DNA from: Terriglobia bacterium
Lineage (GTDB): Bacteria > Acidobacteriota > Terriglobia > Bryobacterales > Bryobacteraceae
Reading direction: 5' to 3'
Assembly: GCA_021324185.1 (NCBI GenBank)
Contig: JAJPJN010000174.1
Coordinates: 1-53,317, forward strand
Length of the DNA stretch: 53,317 nt
Both the position numbers and the translations under genes were made by a program. The notes beneath the pieces are model-generated. The model worked only from the letters and a program-made list of their open reading frames with translations. It was not told the origin of the DNA and ran no database searches. The stretch's first letter is position 1, and each line of letters starts with the position of its first letter. Shown piece by piece: positions 37,023 through 45,561 of the stretch.

Positions 37023-38680
37023 AAGCCGACTGAATAAGCGGTGACCTGATTGTTAAGAGTATTATCCAGACTTACGGCTTCCGAATAGCCGTGGCCGCCC
37101 AAGTCGAACGCCTTAATGGCGTATCCTTTGGGGTTGATCACCCAATCGTCGCAGGGTTCCTGTACACCGCTGCTGTTCTGGCAGCCCGCGGGGAGGTAGC
37201 CGGCGCCGCCGTTCGTGACGGTTACCCCTGTAACCTGATATGAAGTAGGATTACTTCCGGGAATTGGGGCTGTTTGAACTGTTGCCGTTGCAGTTATGCA
37301 ACCGGTGCCAGAACACGGCGGAGCAATTGTGACTCCCGTGGGCGCCGTAGTGTAGGACCCGCCCCTGTTCACCGTTACGGATGTTACCGAGGTCCCGGTG
37401 CTGCTCACAAACGCGCTTGCCGACGCGCATACTAAGGGGCAATTACCTCCAGTAAAAGTCACCGTCGGCGGCTGTCCATAAGTGGCTGGAAGGTTGCCCG
37501 GCAATATGGTATCCGTGTAGAGCCACTGATTGTTGTGAAAATTGACGCCTGCGGCTCCATGCGCAGCCCACCAGTGCATATAGTCCAGCGCCCAGAGGGC
37601 TGAGGCGAATGCGTTGCTGGCGCCGTCTACACCGCCGAGGAAATCGTTCGATTCCGTCAAGCGATAAGCCAGATTGTCGTTAAGCACCGGCTGCAGATTA
37701 TGGCTGTAAAGCCAGAGGTAAGGCGTGTAGGGTTCAAAACCATACGGCCCCGTTGAGAGATGCGGCCCTTCGCTGCCAGTATGGTTGTCCACCCATTCTC
37801 CCGAAAGCATATCTTCAATCGCCGGCGTTGGCAAAAGGTAAACCTTGTGGCCTCCTGAGTTCCAACAAAAGCAGCCTCCAACGTAATAATGCTGAGTGAC
37901 GGCTGTGACCTGAGAGGTGATGATGCCGCCTGGAGTGGCCTTGCAATCGGCAAAGCCCTGAGTCCAGGAAACGCCATTGGGATAGGAGCTGCCGCAGGAG
38001 CTACCTGTATAGTACGAACTCAGATCGTAGGCGCCCGTATCGGGAGAAGCATAGTTTTCCTTAACCGAGTTGTCAATCCCGGTAGCGAACTTTTGCCAGT
38101 CCACTAGATAAGTCGGAAGGTTTGAAATGTTTGGATCGGTTCCGCCCTGACCATAGAGGAATCCATGCCAATCCTGCTCGTTGCCGATCGAGATGGCCTG
38201 CAGCGAAGGCTGATATCCAGACTTTGATATATATTTCGCAATTGCGGCATCGTCCGATGGCTGCGGGCAGTAAGGTGGCTGCGCGGATGGATTGCAATAA
38301 ATGGGGACGGAATAGATCACGTGCAGGCCGGCGAGGGGCGCCCACTGAAATAGGGCGTCTATATCTGAATTCGTTGGGTGAAAGCCATTGACTGTACTGC
38401 CACCAATGCGCAGGTTCTTCAGACTCAGGTTTTGGAAAAGAGTGGTTAGTTGGACATTCCCGGGCGACCAAAAATTGCCCACCACTCCCCCCTGATTGGT
38501 CGCTGAGGTGACCGTCGCCGTTTCAAACCCGAGACCAGTGAAATCGGCGGGAATGGCATAATTCCGGGATGTGGTGTCCACCGTCGCCTTAACCGCCGTC
38601 TGTCCTCGCACAGGACCCGCAATTAGAAAGGTGGGTAAAAACAGCAGAACACATCTGGAAATTCGAAACTTGTCTGACAC
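37016..38680 (-). CDS. Secreted GH79-type glycosidase (heparanase-like), catalytic part
   Basis: 554 residues with a signal peptide (CVLLFLPTFLIAGPVRG). The catalytic barrel shows ISIGNEQDWHG (acid/base Glu in GNE) and AYRLTESNDFLGG (candidate nucleophile Glu), followed by ASALWALDYMHWWAAHGAAGVNFHN, all in the GH79 pattern. A region at about 395-490 (PPTVTFTGG, NRGGSYTTAP, GAGYLPAG) is a repeat-type insertion before the last barrel strand. GH79 enzymes release glucuronic acid or related units from glycans. The stop at 37016 interrupts a typical AYSV...LYVTLINK strand; the lectin follows in another frame. The start is 15 nt after the stop of the Oar-like receptor, so they form an operon. Confidence 0.82.
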   Translation of the reverse strand: MSDKFRISRCVLLFLPTFLIAGPVRGQTAVKATVDTTSRNYAIPADFTGLGFETATVTSATNQGGVVGNFWSPGNVQLTTLFQNLSLKNLRIGGSTVNGFHPTNSDIDALFQWAPLAGLHVIYSVPIYCNPSAQPPYCPQPSDDAAIAKYISKSGYQPSLQAISIGNEQDWHGFLYGQGGTDPNISNLPTYLVDWQKFATGIDNSVKENYASPDTGAYDLSSYYTGSSCGSSYPNGVSWTQGFADCKATPGGIITSQVTAVTQHYYVGGCFCWNSGGHKVYLLPTPAIEDMLSGEWVDNHTGSEGPHLSTGPYGFEPYTPYLWLYSHNLQPVLNDNLAYRLTESNDFLGGVDGASNAFASALWALDYMHWWAAHGAAGVNFHNNQWLYTDTILPGNLPATYGQPPTVTFTGGNCPLVCASASAFVSSTGTSVTSVTVNRGGSYTTAPTGVTIAPPCSGTGCITATATVQTAPIPGSNPTSYQVTGVTVTNGGAGYLPAGCQNSSGVQEPCDDWVINPKGYAIKAFDLGGHGYSEAVSLDNTLNNQVTAYSVGLA

Positions 38681-38695
38681 TATTTCCTCCTCACG

Positions 38696-41600
38696 TCAGA
38701 AAAAGAGCTTTACGGCCACTTGACCGATACGGTAACCATTGCGGTCGCTGGTGATTTTGCTGAAATTAGTTAAGTTAGTGAAGTTGAGCTGGCCGGGGTT
38801 GTTGAATTGCGGATGATTCAGTGTGTTGAAGGTCTCCAAACGGAACTGCAGAGAAGTCTCACGACCAACGGTGAAATTCTTCAATAAAGAAGCGTCGAGA
38901 TTGTAAAAGCCGGGCCCACGCACCTGTTGGGCCTTTGCTCCAAGAGGTGAGAAGTCTCGCTGGCCGACTGCTGTTGCCGAGGGAGGCTGAGCGAATGCGC
39001 GAGGATTCAACCATTGATTGATATCGTGCGGACCGGCGTACGGGTTCTCGCCCGCAACCATATCGGCATTACAGCCAAAATCAGCGGTCGTCGCAGTCGG
39101 GCATGGAATCGTGAATGGTTGCCCACTCTGATAGGTATAGATGTAATTAATGGTCCATCCGCCAGCAAGTGCCTCAAGCCACCTGCCCGCCCCACTCAGG
39201 AGGTGATGGCCTCTCCCAAACGGCAGTGCATATTCCCCGGATACATGCACTACATGCGTTGTGTCGTTTTTGCATAGAACATAATCGGGACCGATCCCGA
39301 AACCCGGCAGCCACTGCGCACGATATCCCTCAATGAGTTCACCGTTGTTCGTCGCGGATGCCATGCACCTGGAATATGTGTAATTAGCCAGCAAAATCAA
39401 GTTATCTTTGAATTGGTGCTGATACACCGTCTGCAGCGAGTGATAGTTGCTTATCGCATTAGTAGCTACATCCTGCATGTTTGCTGAGAAGCTTGGGAAA
39501 GGTAGGTAGTTTGTCTGGTTGGTTCCCGGCGGTAAAATCACTTGAGGAGAATTCTGCGCTCCATATGAATCCTGATGTCGTCCCAGCGACGCCACATACC
39601 CGGTTTGGATCGAGTCGCGGGACGTGAATTGGTACTGCACAGTAACATTTGCGCTCTGCACAAACGGAGTCTTGTAATTGTACTGTTTCCCGAAAAGAGA
39701 CAGCCCGGAACCCGTCACAGTTAATGGATCTTCCAAATTAAGAACTCCGAACGTAGTTTCAAGAGTAGCTACCTGATTGTTCGGCAGCAGGTCCGGCGTT
39801 TGCGAAGTCAGGCTGGGATTGCTGATTAGAAACTGGAAGGGATAGTTCGTTCCCAGCGTACCGCCATATCCTACGGTTGCAAACGCGCCGTATGAAATGC
39901 CGTATCCAGCACGCAAAACAAGATTTGATCGCAGGCGCCAGGCTACTCCCGTCCGCGGAGCGAAATTAGTGAACTGTCCCCTGTTAACCCTGAGACCGGA
40001 GACGCAATCAACCTGAATGTTATATCCGGCTAGAAGAGCGTTGAAGGCGGCGGAACGCGGTTGACCGCATCCCTTTTGTGGCATATAATAAACGCCTCCG
40101 GGACCGTCTCCTCCGGTTTCCTGGAAGTTCGCTTGCGCGCCATTACTTTCTCCGTACGGTGAAGAGTATTCCCACCGCAGACCTAGATTCAAAGTAAGAC
40201 TCGGCGTAACATGCCAGTTATCTTGGAAATAAGAAGCCAAATAATCGGCAAAATATTTTGATCCGGCCCAGTTTGACCCCGAATAGCTGCTCATTCCTCC
40301 GAGGTTGGAAATCCCGCCTGGAACCAGAGTCGCGCGCGGGAGCAGGAGCATATCGGCGATCCCAAGTTCGTTACTGTTTTTGTTCGGAATATCGGAGTAC
40401 ATCCCGCTAAATCCGAATTCGCCCTTGCTGTATGCGGGTTGGAGCATATTTCCCCGTATGTGGTTAATCTCGAAACCTGCGCGGAATTCGTGTCTTTCAT
40501 GAACTTTCATCAGGTTATCGAATAACTCTAGGGCGCTTGTAGTCTGCAAGGTAGGCATATAACGGCGCCCGCCGAAACTGCTGAATCCACTGTAATCGAT
40601 GGTCGGAAGTCCGCCATTCCCGGGTATCTGCGGTATACCTTGAATTCCGTACTGGCCAGGCAATCCCAGCGTATTGGCAGTAGGCATGGTCAGGTTATGC
40701 ACCACGTGGTCATAACCGCCCGTTATCTCGTTTTCAAAAGTAGGCGAAAAGATATGGGTGTAGTTCAAAGCAAGCTGATAGTGCGGATCTTCATCGATGG
40801 GATTGATGTTGAGCGCACCACCTGCGATCCCGGCGAAAGGTTGGTAGGGTCCAATATGCTGGTGGCTGCGGCTGAAGACGCCCCAGATCAAATCCTTCTC
40901 GCTCAGGTTCTCGTCAATTCTGAGATCGTACTGATTAATGTACTGAGTCGCTGGCGGAACGGTATAGTAATTGTTCAGCAGAACACCGCCATTCGTCGGC
41001 GCTGGAAGCAGCTTGAGCAACGCAACTGAATTCTGATCAATTCTGGACGTTGGAATGATGTTCAAACTGGAAACGGGAATCTTTGTAAAGTCCTTGATGC
41101 CGCTCAAAGGCCCACCGGGTGCGTAATTCGCCGCATTGCAGCCAGAAGTGGAGCAGTTGTAAAACGGATCGCGAACATAGACCGTACTGTTGCTGTTATT
41201 CGTCAACCCGGTAATCGGATCCAGCGCGCCCGCGGGCACAGGCCGCGTGGTGGCGGGATCGAGGATTGTGCCGTGCGGAAATATGCGGCCTAAGCCGTCT
41301 GTGCTTGTCCCTGCGTTACCAATGATGTCGTCCGGATTACCGTTGATCAGATCCTGCAGGTTCGTGTAGTTACTGCTGCGCATTGCATTGGTCGGCACCG
41401 TAAAGCCGGAAAATGCCGCCTGCTGCTCGACATTTGTGCGCTGGTAGTCAAAGAAAAAGAACGTTTTATTTCGGCCGTTATAGAGCTTGGGGAGAACAAC
41501 CGGACCGCCTACCGTTCCTCCAAATTGATTCTGCCGGTATTCCTGCCGCGCCTTGCCATTCTGCTTGTTGAAATAATCGTTGGCATTGAAGTCTTCATTG

Positions 41601-42358
41601 CGCAGGTATTCCCAAACATCTCCTTTGATCTGGTTCGTGCCGGATTTAAGGACGGCGTTTACTACCGGCCCCGTGAACTGGCCGAACTCCGCGCTGTTGT
41701 TGCCTTCCTGTAGTTTGAATTCTTGGATCGCATCAGGCACTGGTGCCACGCTCACACCGCCAAACACCTCTGAGTTGTCATCAACGCCGTTCAAACGATA
41801 GTCCACCTGGACCTGACTAACGCCGTTTGCCCAGAGTTGATTGGCGTTATCCGGGGAGGAGCCCACAGGGGCAAGAGTGCCCGCCGAGATCTGCGCAAGA
41901 GAGAACCAGTTGCGCCCCTGCAAGGGCAGGTCGTTTACGGAAACTTCGGAAACCGTCTGACCCAGCGATGCATCCTGTGCCTGGAGTAGCGAGACCTGCG
42001 ACGTGACTGAGATCTGCTGGCGCACCTCGCCCATCGCCAGCGGCACGTCCGCCGTGACCACGTTCTGAACGTGGACCTGGATACCCTCCAGAATGTAGGT
42101 TTTGAATCCCGGCGCCTCGACCTTCAGCGTGTAGACACCTACCGGGACGCCCTCAAAGACATAAGTTCCGCTCGAGGTCGACTGCGTCTCAAGGCTGACA
42201 GTCGTCTCCTGATTAATCAGGGTGACGTGCGCATTGGGCACCACGGCGCCGCTGCTGTCTTTCACCGTGCCTGCTACGCCGCCCTGAGCAATCTGAGCGT
42301 GCGAGAGCCCGGTTCCTGCAAAAAACAGCAGCGCCACAGCACGAACGTACCTCGTCAT
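38696..42358 (-). CDS. Oar-like TonB-dependent receptor, partner of the GH79-lectin
   Basis: About 1220 residues from the ATG at 42358 (nine residues inside the longer frame), which places a signal peptide VRAVALLFFAGTGLSHAQ at the N-terminus. The CarboxypepD_reg domain contains GTVKDSSGAVVPNAHVTLI. The plug contains LPLQGRNWFSLAQ, DAIQEFKLQEGNNSAEFG and VVNAVLKSGTNQIKGDVWEYLR. The barrel ends in QVAVKLFF, with the terminal Phe. The gene is directly followed by the GH79-type enzyme (15-nt gap), so they are probably cotranscribed: receptor and exoglycosidase for one glycan. A membrane-bound regulator is encoded divergently 208 bp away. Confidence 0.93.
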   Translation of the reverse strand: MTRYVRAVALLFFAGTGLSHAQIAQGGVAGTVKDSSGAVVPNAHVTLINQETTVSLETQSTSSGTYVFEGVPVGVYTLKVEAPGFKTYILEGIQVHVQNVVTADVPLAMGEVRQQISVTSQVSLLQAQDASLGQTVSEVSVNDLPLQGRNWFSLAQISAGTLAPVGSSPDNANQLWANGVSQVQVDYRLNGVDDNSEVFGGVSVAPVPDAIQEFKLQEGNNSAEFGQFTGPVVNAVLKSGTNQIKGDVWEYLRNEDFNANDYFNKQNGKARQEYRQNQFGGTVGGPVVLPKLYNGRNKTFFFFDYQRTNVEQQAAFSGFTVPTNAMRSSNYTNLQDLINGNPDDIIGNAGTSTDGLGRIFPHGTILDPATTRPVPAGALDPITGLTNNSNSTVYVRDPFYNCSTSGCNAANYAPGGPLSGIKDFTKIPVSSLNIIPTSRIDQNSVALLKLLPAPTNGGVLLNNYYTVPPATQYINQYDLRIDENLSEKDLIWGVFSRSHQHIGPYQPFAGIAGGALNINPIDEDPHYQLALNYTHIFSPTFENEITGGYDHVVHNLTMPTANTLGLPGQYGIQGIPQIPGNGGLPTIDYSGFSSFGGRRYMPTLQTTSALELFDNLMKVHERHEFRAGFEINHIRGNMLQPAYSKGEFGFSGMYSDIPNKNSNELGIADMLLLPRATLVPGGISNLGGMSSYSGSNWAGSKYFADYLASYFQDNWHVTPSLTLNLGLRWEYSSPYGESNGAQANFQETGGDGPGGVYYMPQKGCGQPRSAAFNALLAGYNIQVDCVSGLRVNRGQFTNFAPRTGVAWRLRSNLVLRAGYGISYGAFATVGYGGTLGTNYPFQFLISNPSLTSQTPDLLPNNQVATLETTFGVLNLEDPLTVTGSGLSLFGKQYNYKTPFVQSANVTVQYQFTSRDSIQTGYVASLGRHQDSYGAQNSPQVILPPGTNQTNYLPFPSFSANMQDVATNAISNYHSLQTVYQHQFKDNLILLANYTYSRCMASATNNGELIEGYRAQWLPGFGIGPDYVLCKNDTTHVVHVSGEYALPFGRGHHLLSGAGRWLEALAGGWTINYIYTYQSGQPFTIPCPTATTADFGCNADMVAGENPYAGPHDINQWLNPRAFAQPPSATAVGQRDFSPLGAKAQQVRGPGFYNLDASLLKNFTVGRETSLQFRLETFNTLNHPQFNNPGQLNFTNLTNFSKITSDRNGYRIGQVAVKLFF

Positions 42359-42566
42359 GGGCGCTTCGAACAAAAATGCAATCAATCGTGACGTATGTGG
42401 ACATGTTAGCTGTTCTAGTAGGCGTTCTGTCTACGTTACGGGCGAGCTCGTTCTTGCACGTACGTTGCTGAAAAGCAAGCAGTTCTGCGGCCTACCTGAT
42501 ACGAACGGTTACGAGCTCCGTTTGCAGGCCGTCGTGCAGCGCTCTGCCGCGTGCTAAAATGCCGCG
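42359..42566. promoter_or_regulatory. Divergent control region between receptor operon and membrane regulator
   Basis: A 208-bp intergenic region with no ORF. ACGTACGT is a perfect palindrome at 42458-42465. Directly after it TTGCT-GAAA-AGCAA forms a hairpin with a GNRA loop (42465-42478). A related ACGTATG occurs at the receptor-proximal side near 42390. These are candidate operator elements. No confident promoter boxes are called. Confidence 0.35.
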
Positions 42567-44036
42567 ATGGCAGGGCACGGGCACGCAGTTATGGAGCCAT
42601 CCAGTGATCGCCAGGCGCAACTCACAAAATTGGCCGAATCACACGAAGTGGTTGTTGCACTTCGAAAGCATATCGAGGAGATCGTCGAAGGCAACGCATT
42701 CAAGGCAAGCCATCGCAGCGGACAATTTCTCAAGTACATTGTGGAGCAGGCCATAACTGGCCGCTTCGAATCTTTAAAGGAGCGCGTTATTGGCACCGAA
42801 CTCTTCGGCCGCCATCCTTCGTACGATACGGGCCAGGACGCAATTGTTCGTGTCGCCGCAAGTGACGTCCGCAGGCGTCTTCTACAACATTATGATAGGT
42901 ACTGTACAGAGTCTGAATTCCGCATTACAATTCCGCAGGGTTCCTATATCCCGGAAATTCTCTGCCGGTACGCACCTGGTGTCAAGGCGTCTGGATCAGC
43001 CAGCTCGCCCGGCAACGCAGAATTTTCTTCAGTGGGTTTGCCCACCTATGAGAACGAAATCCAAATAGCAGTAGATGAGGTACGAGGGCCGGCCGCCCCG
43101 GCAATGGGCATCCAAACTCCCCCATCTCGAAAGCGGTTTAATCGGCGACGGCTCTTCCTCGTGTTTCTGGCGTTGCCACTTCTTGCCGCGTATGCCATTT
43201 TCTGGAAGCGCTCGTTTTTAACGGACTTCGCACATGCTTCGGCTCGTACCTTTGCACCAGCTTCCGTCCTCCCCTGGTCCGCATTCTTCGAATTTCCCAA
43301 GTCCACGCATCTTATTACGAGCGATCCTGATATCTTCTGGATTCAGAAAATTACCGGAAATCCGATTTCGGTTTCCGATTATGCAAATCGCGTCTATCTA
43401 CCTGCTCACAATACCCTCAGCCCGGAGCTGAAGCAGATTTGTTTGAACTCTCTGCGTGGCGATAAGTCGGCCAGCGTCGATATTCCTATTGCTATGAACA
43501 TTGAAAATCTAGCGCTCAGCCGATCGAGACATCTGGACGTACACACAGCTCGCGACGTTCAATTTTCGGACCTGAAGACCGACGACAATCTTATATTTCT
43601 GGGAAGTCCACGATCAGATCCGTGGAGTTCCCTTTTCAATGATCAATTGGATCTTCAGTTTGTTGTCTCGAAAGGTACTATCGACGAAATCATTTATAAT
43701 GTTCACCCGAAAAAAGGAGAGCAGTTAATCTATGCCCAAACAGCCAAGGGAGGCGCTACCGGTGAATCTTTTGCTATCGTCGCCTTCGTTCGAAATCCCG
43801 ATCAGGATGGACAAGTACTTCTTTTGGCGGGGCTCAACGCTGAGGGCACACTTGCGGCGGGGAAGCTTGTAACAGATACTTCTCGCTGGTCAACGGCGCT
43901 GCAACAGTGCGGCATCTCGCCTCACGGACCAATTAAGCACTTCGAGATGCTGCTGCGTGTGAAAATGATGGCGAACACCCCGAACGAATCGGATCTTGTG
44001 ACTTGTCATATTCTGTCTGAACCTTCCCCGCGATAG
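42567..44036 (+). CDS. Membrane-anchored regulator-like protein with N-terminal DNA-binding-type domain
   Basis: 489 residues. The N-terminal 35-135 region has the conserved pattern SGQFLKYIVEQAITGRFESL, KERVIGTELFGRHPSYDT, DAIVRVAASDVRRRL and IPQGSYIPE, seen in acidobacterial proteins annotated as winged-helix-like or adenylate-cyclase-type regulators. A basic stretch then one membrane span (about 196-213) follows, then a periplasmic C-terminal domain of about 270 residues with no recognisable family. This is the layout of one-component ToxR/CadC-like transmembrane regulators. It is divergent from the Oar receptor/GH79 operon and probably senses its substrate. DNA binding has not been demonstrated for this family to my knowledge; treat it as inference. 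Confidence 0.65.
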   Translation: MAGHGHAVMEPSSDRQAQLTKLAESHEVVVALRKHIEEIVEGNAFKASHRSGQFLKYIVEQAITGRFESLKERVIGTELFGRHPSYDTGQDAIVRVAASDVRRRLLQHYDRYCTESEFRITIPQGSYIPEILCRYAPGVKASGSASSPGNAEFSSVGLPTYENEIQIAVDEVRGPAAPAMGIQTPPSRKRFNRRRLFLVFLALPLLAAYAIFWKRSFLTDFAHASARTFAPASVLPWSAFFEFPKSTHLITSDPDIFWIQKITGNPISVSDYANRVYLPAHNTLSPELKQICLNSLRGDKSASVDIPIAMNIENLALSRSRHLDVHTARDVQFSDLKTDDNLIFLGSPRSDPWSSLFNDQLDLQFVVSKGTIDEIIYNVHPKKGEQLIYAQTAKGGATGESFAIVAFVRNPDQDGQVLLLAGLNAEGTLAAGKLVTDTSRWSTALQQCGISPHGPIKHFEMLLRVKMMANTPNESDLVTCHILSEPSPR

Positions 44037-44080
44037 TGCATCTCAGTTACTTGAGTCGTGCGCCTGATTATAATGAGCCA

Positions 44081-45526
44081 ATGCGCCGCATGCTGGGAAC
44101 CCTCCTGGTGTTTTTTGCCGGCGCGAAGGTTACCGCACCGGAATTGACCTGGATGGCCTATCTTGGCGGTTCGGGTACGGACGATTGTGACGGAATCGCC
44201 GTGGACAGTGCCGGCGACATCTATCTCGCGTGCCATTCGGACTCTCCGGACTTTCCGCATCTTCCTCCGAAGGCTGCATCTCCATCTCGCGATGCGATAC
44301 ACGCCATCGTAGTCAAGATCGACGCGCGCTCAGGCCGGTTGGTATGGGTCACGCGCACTGGTGGAAGCGGCTGGGATGCTGCCGGTGACCTTACGGTAAG
44401 CCGGGACGGCACGATCTATGTTCTCGGCCAGACGCAATCCGCTGATTTCCCCACAACTGCGGACGCGGTGCAGCGACGCTTCGGAGGCCCGGCTCGCGAT
44501 GTGTTTCTGCTCAAGCTGGATTCTAAAGGAACGATCGTCTATTCAACTCTCCTGGGCGGCTCAAAGAATGATGAACCGGGCGGAATGGCAGTGGCTGGCG
44601 ACGGAACGGTCTACATCGGCGGCGTAACAACATCGCCGGACTTTCCCGGTTCACGAGCTGCTTCCTTTGGCCCCGGCGGTCAACAGGACGCGTTCATCGC
44701 CCGGCTGCGGCCTGGCGACCCCAATAGTTTGCAGACCGTATTGCTAGGAGGAAAAAACACGGACCGCGTCAGCAGTGTGGCGCTCGACAGCGCGGGCGAC
44801 ATTTTTGCTTCCGGCTATACATCCTCGGTCGACTTTCCTTTGAAGAATCCGCTACAGCCGCGATTCGGAGGTCAAGTCGATGGGTTCCTGGTCAAACTCC
44901 ACATCTCCGATTGGACTCTGCGGTTCTCGAGCTATTTGGGTGGCTCAATGATGGACGGAGCCTATGGAGTTGCCATCGATTCGTCCGGCAACCCAATTGT
45001 CTCCGGAGTAACTGAATCGGCCGATTTTCCGGCCACACCAGCCGCATTTCAGCCGCACCGGCGTGGATCCATTGATGCGTTCATCACGAAGCTGAGTGCT
45101 GATGGCGGCGGTATTCTTTGGTCCACCTTTTATGGCGGCTCCAAGGCGAATTCCGATCAGTACTTAGGTGGAAGCCTGGCCGTCGACAAAGCCGGCCGGA
45201 TCTGGCTTACCGGTATGACGAATTCACGTGATCTGCCGGCACGGAACCCATCGCAAGCACTATACGGTGGCAGCGACTTTGACGGGTTCCTTGCGGCTTT
45301 TTCATCCGACGGCGCGAAGCTCTGCTACGCCTCCTACTTCGTCGCAACTGGCCATGACATTTTGGAAGGACTCGCCATCTGGAATCACAAAGTATACGCT
45401 TCGGGCCTTTCCTCATCCACGAACCTCAGGCAGAGGGGGTCGCAAATCCAGCGCGGCTATGGCGGTGGACCATACGACGCCATCCTCATCGGCTTGCAAC
45501 TACCGATTGAGCAGGGCTGCCCCTAG
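44081..45526 (+). CDS. Secreted SBBP beta-propeller repeat protein
   Basis: About 481 residues from ATG 44081 (an upstream GTG at 44036 lies in the stop of the previous gene). A short signal peptide (RRMLGTLLVFFAGA) precedes repeats built on GIAVDSAGDIYLA, DLTVSRDGTIYVLGQTQSADFPTT, GMAVAGDGTVYIGGVTTSPDFP, SVALDSAGDIFASGYTSSVDFP, GVAIDSSGNPIVSGVTESADFPAT and SLAVDKAGRIWLTGMTNSRDLPA, that is the SBBP/DxAGNxYVTGxTxSxDFP motif. Such repeats form secreted propellers with unknown ligands. It follows the regulator on the same strand by 44 bp and is probably part of the same region, but a common function is inference. Confidence 0.88.
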   Translation: MRRMLGTLLVFFAGAKVTAPELTWMAYLGGSGTDDCDGIAVDSAGDIYLACHSDSPDFPHLPPKAASPSRDAIHAIVVKIDARSGRLVWVTRTGGSGWDAAGDLTVSRDGTIYVLGQTQSADFPTTADAVQRRFGGPARDVFLLKLDSKGTIVYSTLLGGSKNDEPGGMAVAGDGTVYIGGVTTSPDFPGSRAASFGPGGQQDAFIARLRPGDPNSLQTVLLGGKNTDRVSSVALDSAGDIFASGYTSSVDFPLKNPLQPRFGGQVDGFLVKLHISDWTLRFSSYLGGSMMDGAYGVAIDSSGNPIVSGVTESADFPATPAAFQPHRRGSIDAFITKLSADGGGILWSTFYGGSKANSDQYLGGSLAVDKAGRIWLTGMTNSRDLPARNPSQALYGGSDFDGFLAAFSSDGAKLCYASYFVATGHDILEGLAIWNHKVYASGLSSSTNLRQRGSQIQRGYGGGPYDAILIGLQLPIEQGCP

Positions 45527-45561
45527 GACGTTTGATTTTGCGCCGTCTCGTAAAATGAAGC

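Noticed and set aside
37010-37035. Programmed -1 frameshift in the GH79-lectin gene
   Set aside because: No slippery heptamer or downstream pseudoknot is visible; a base loss is simpler.
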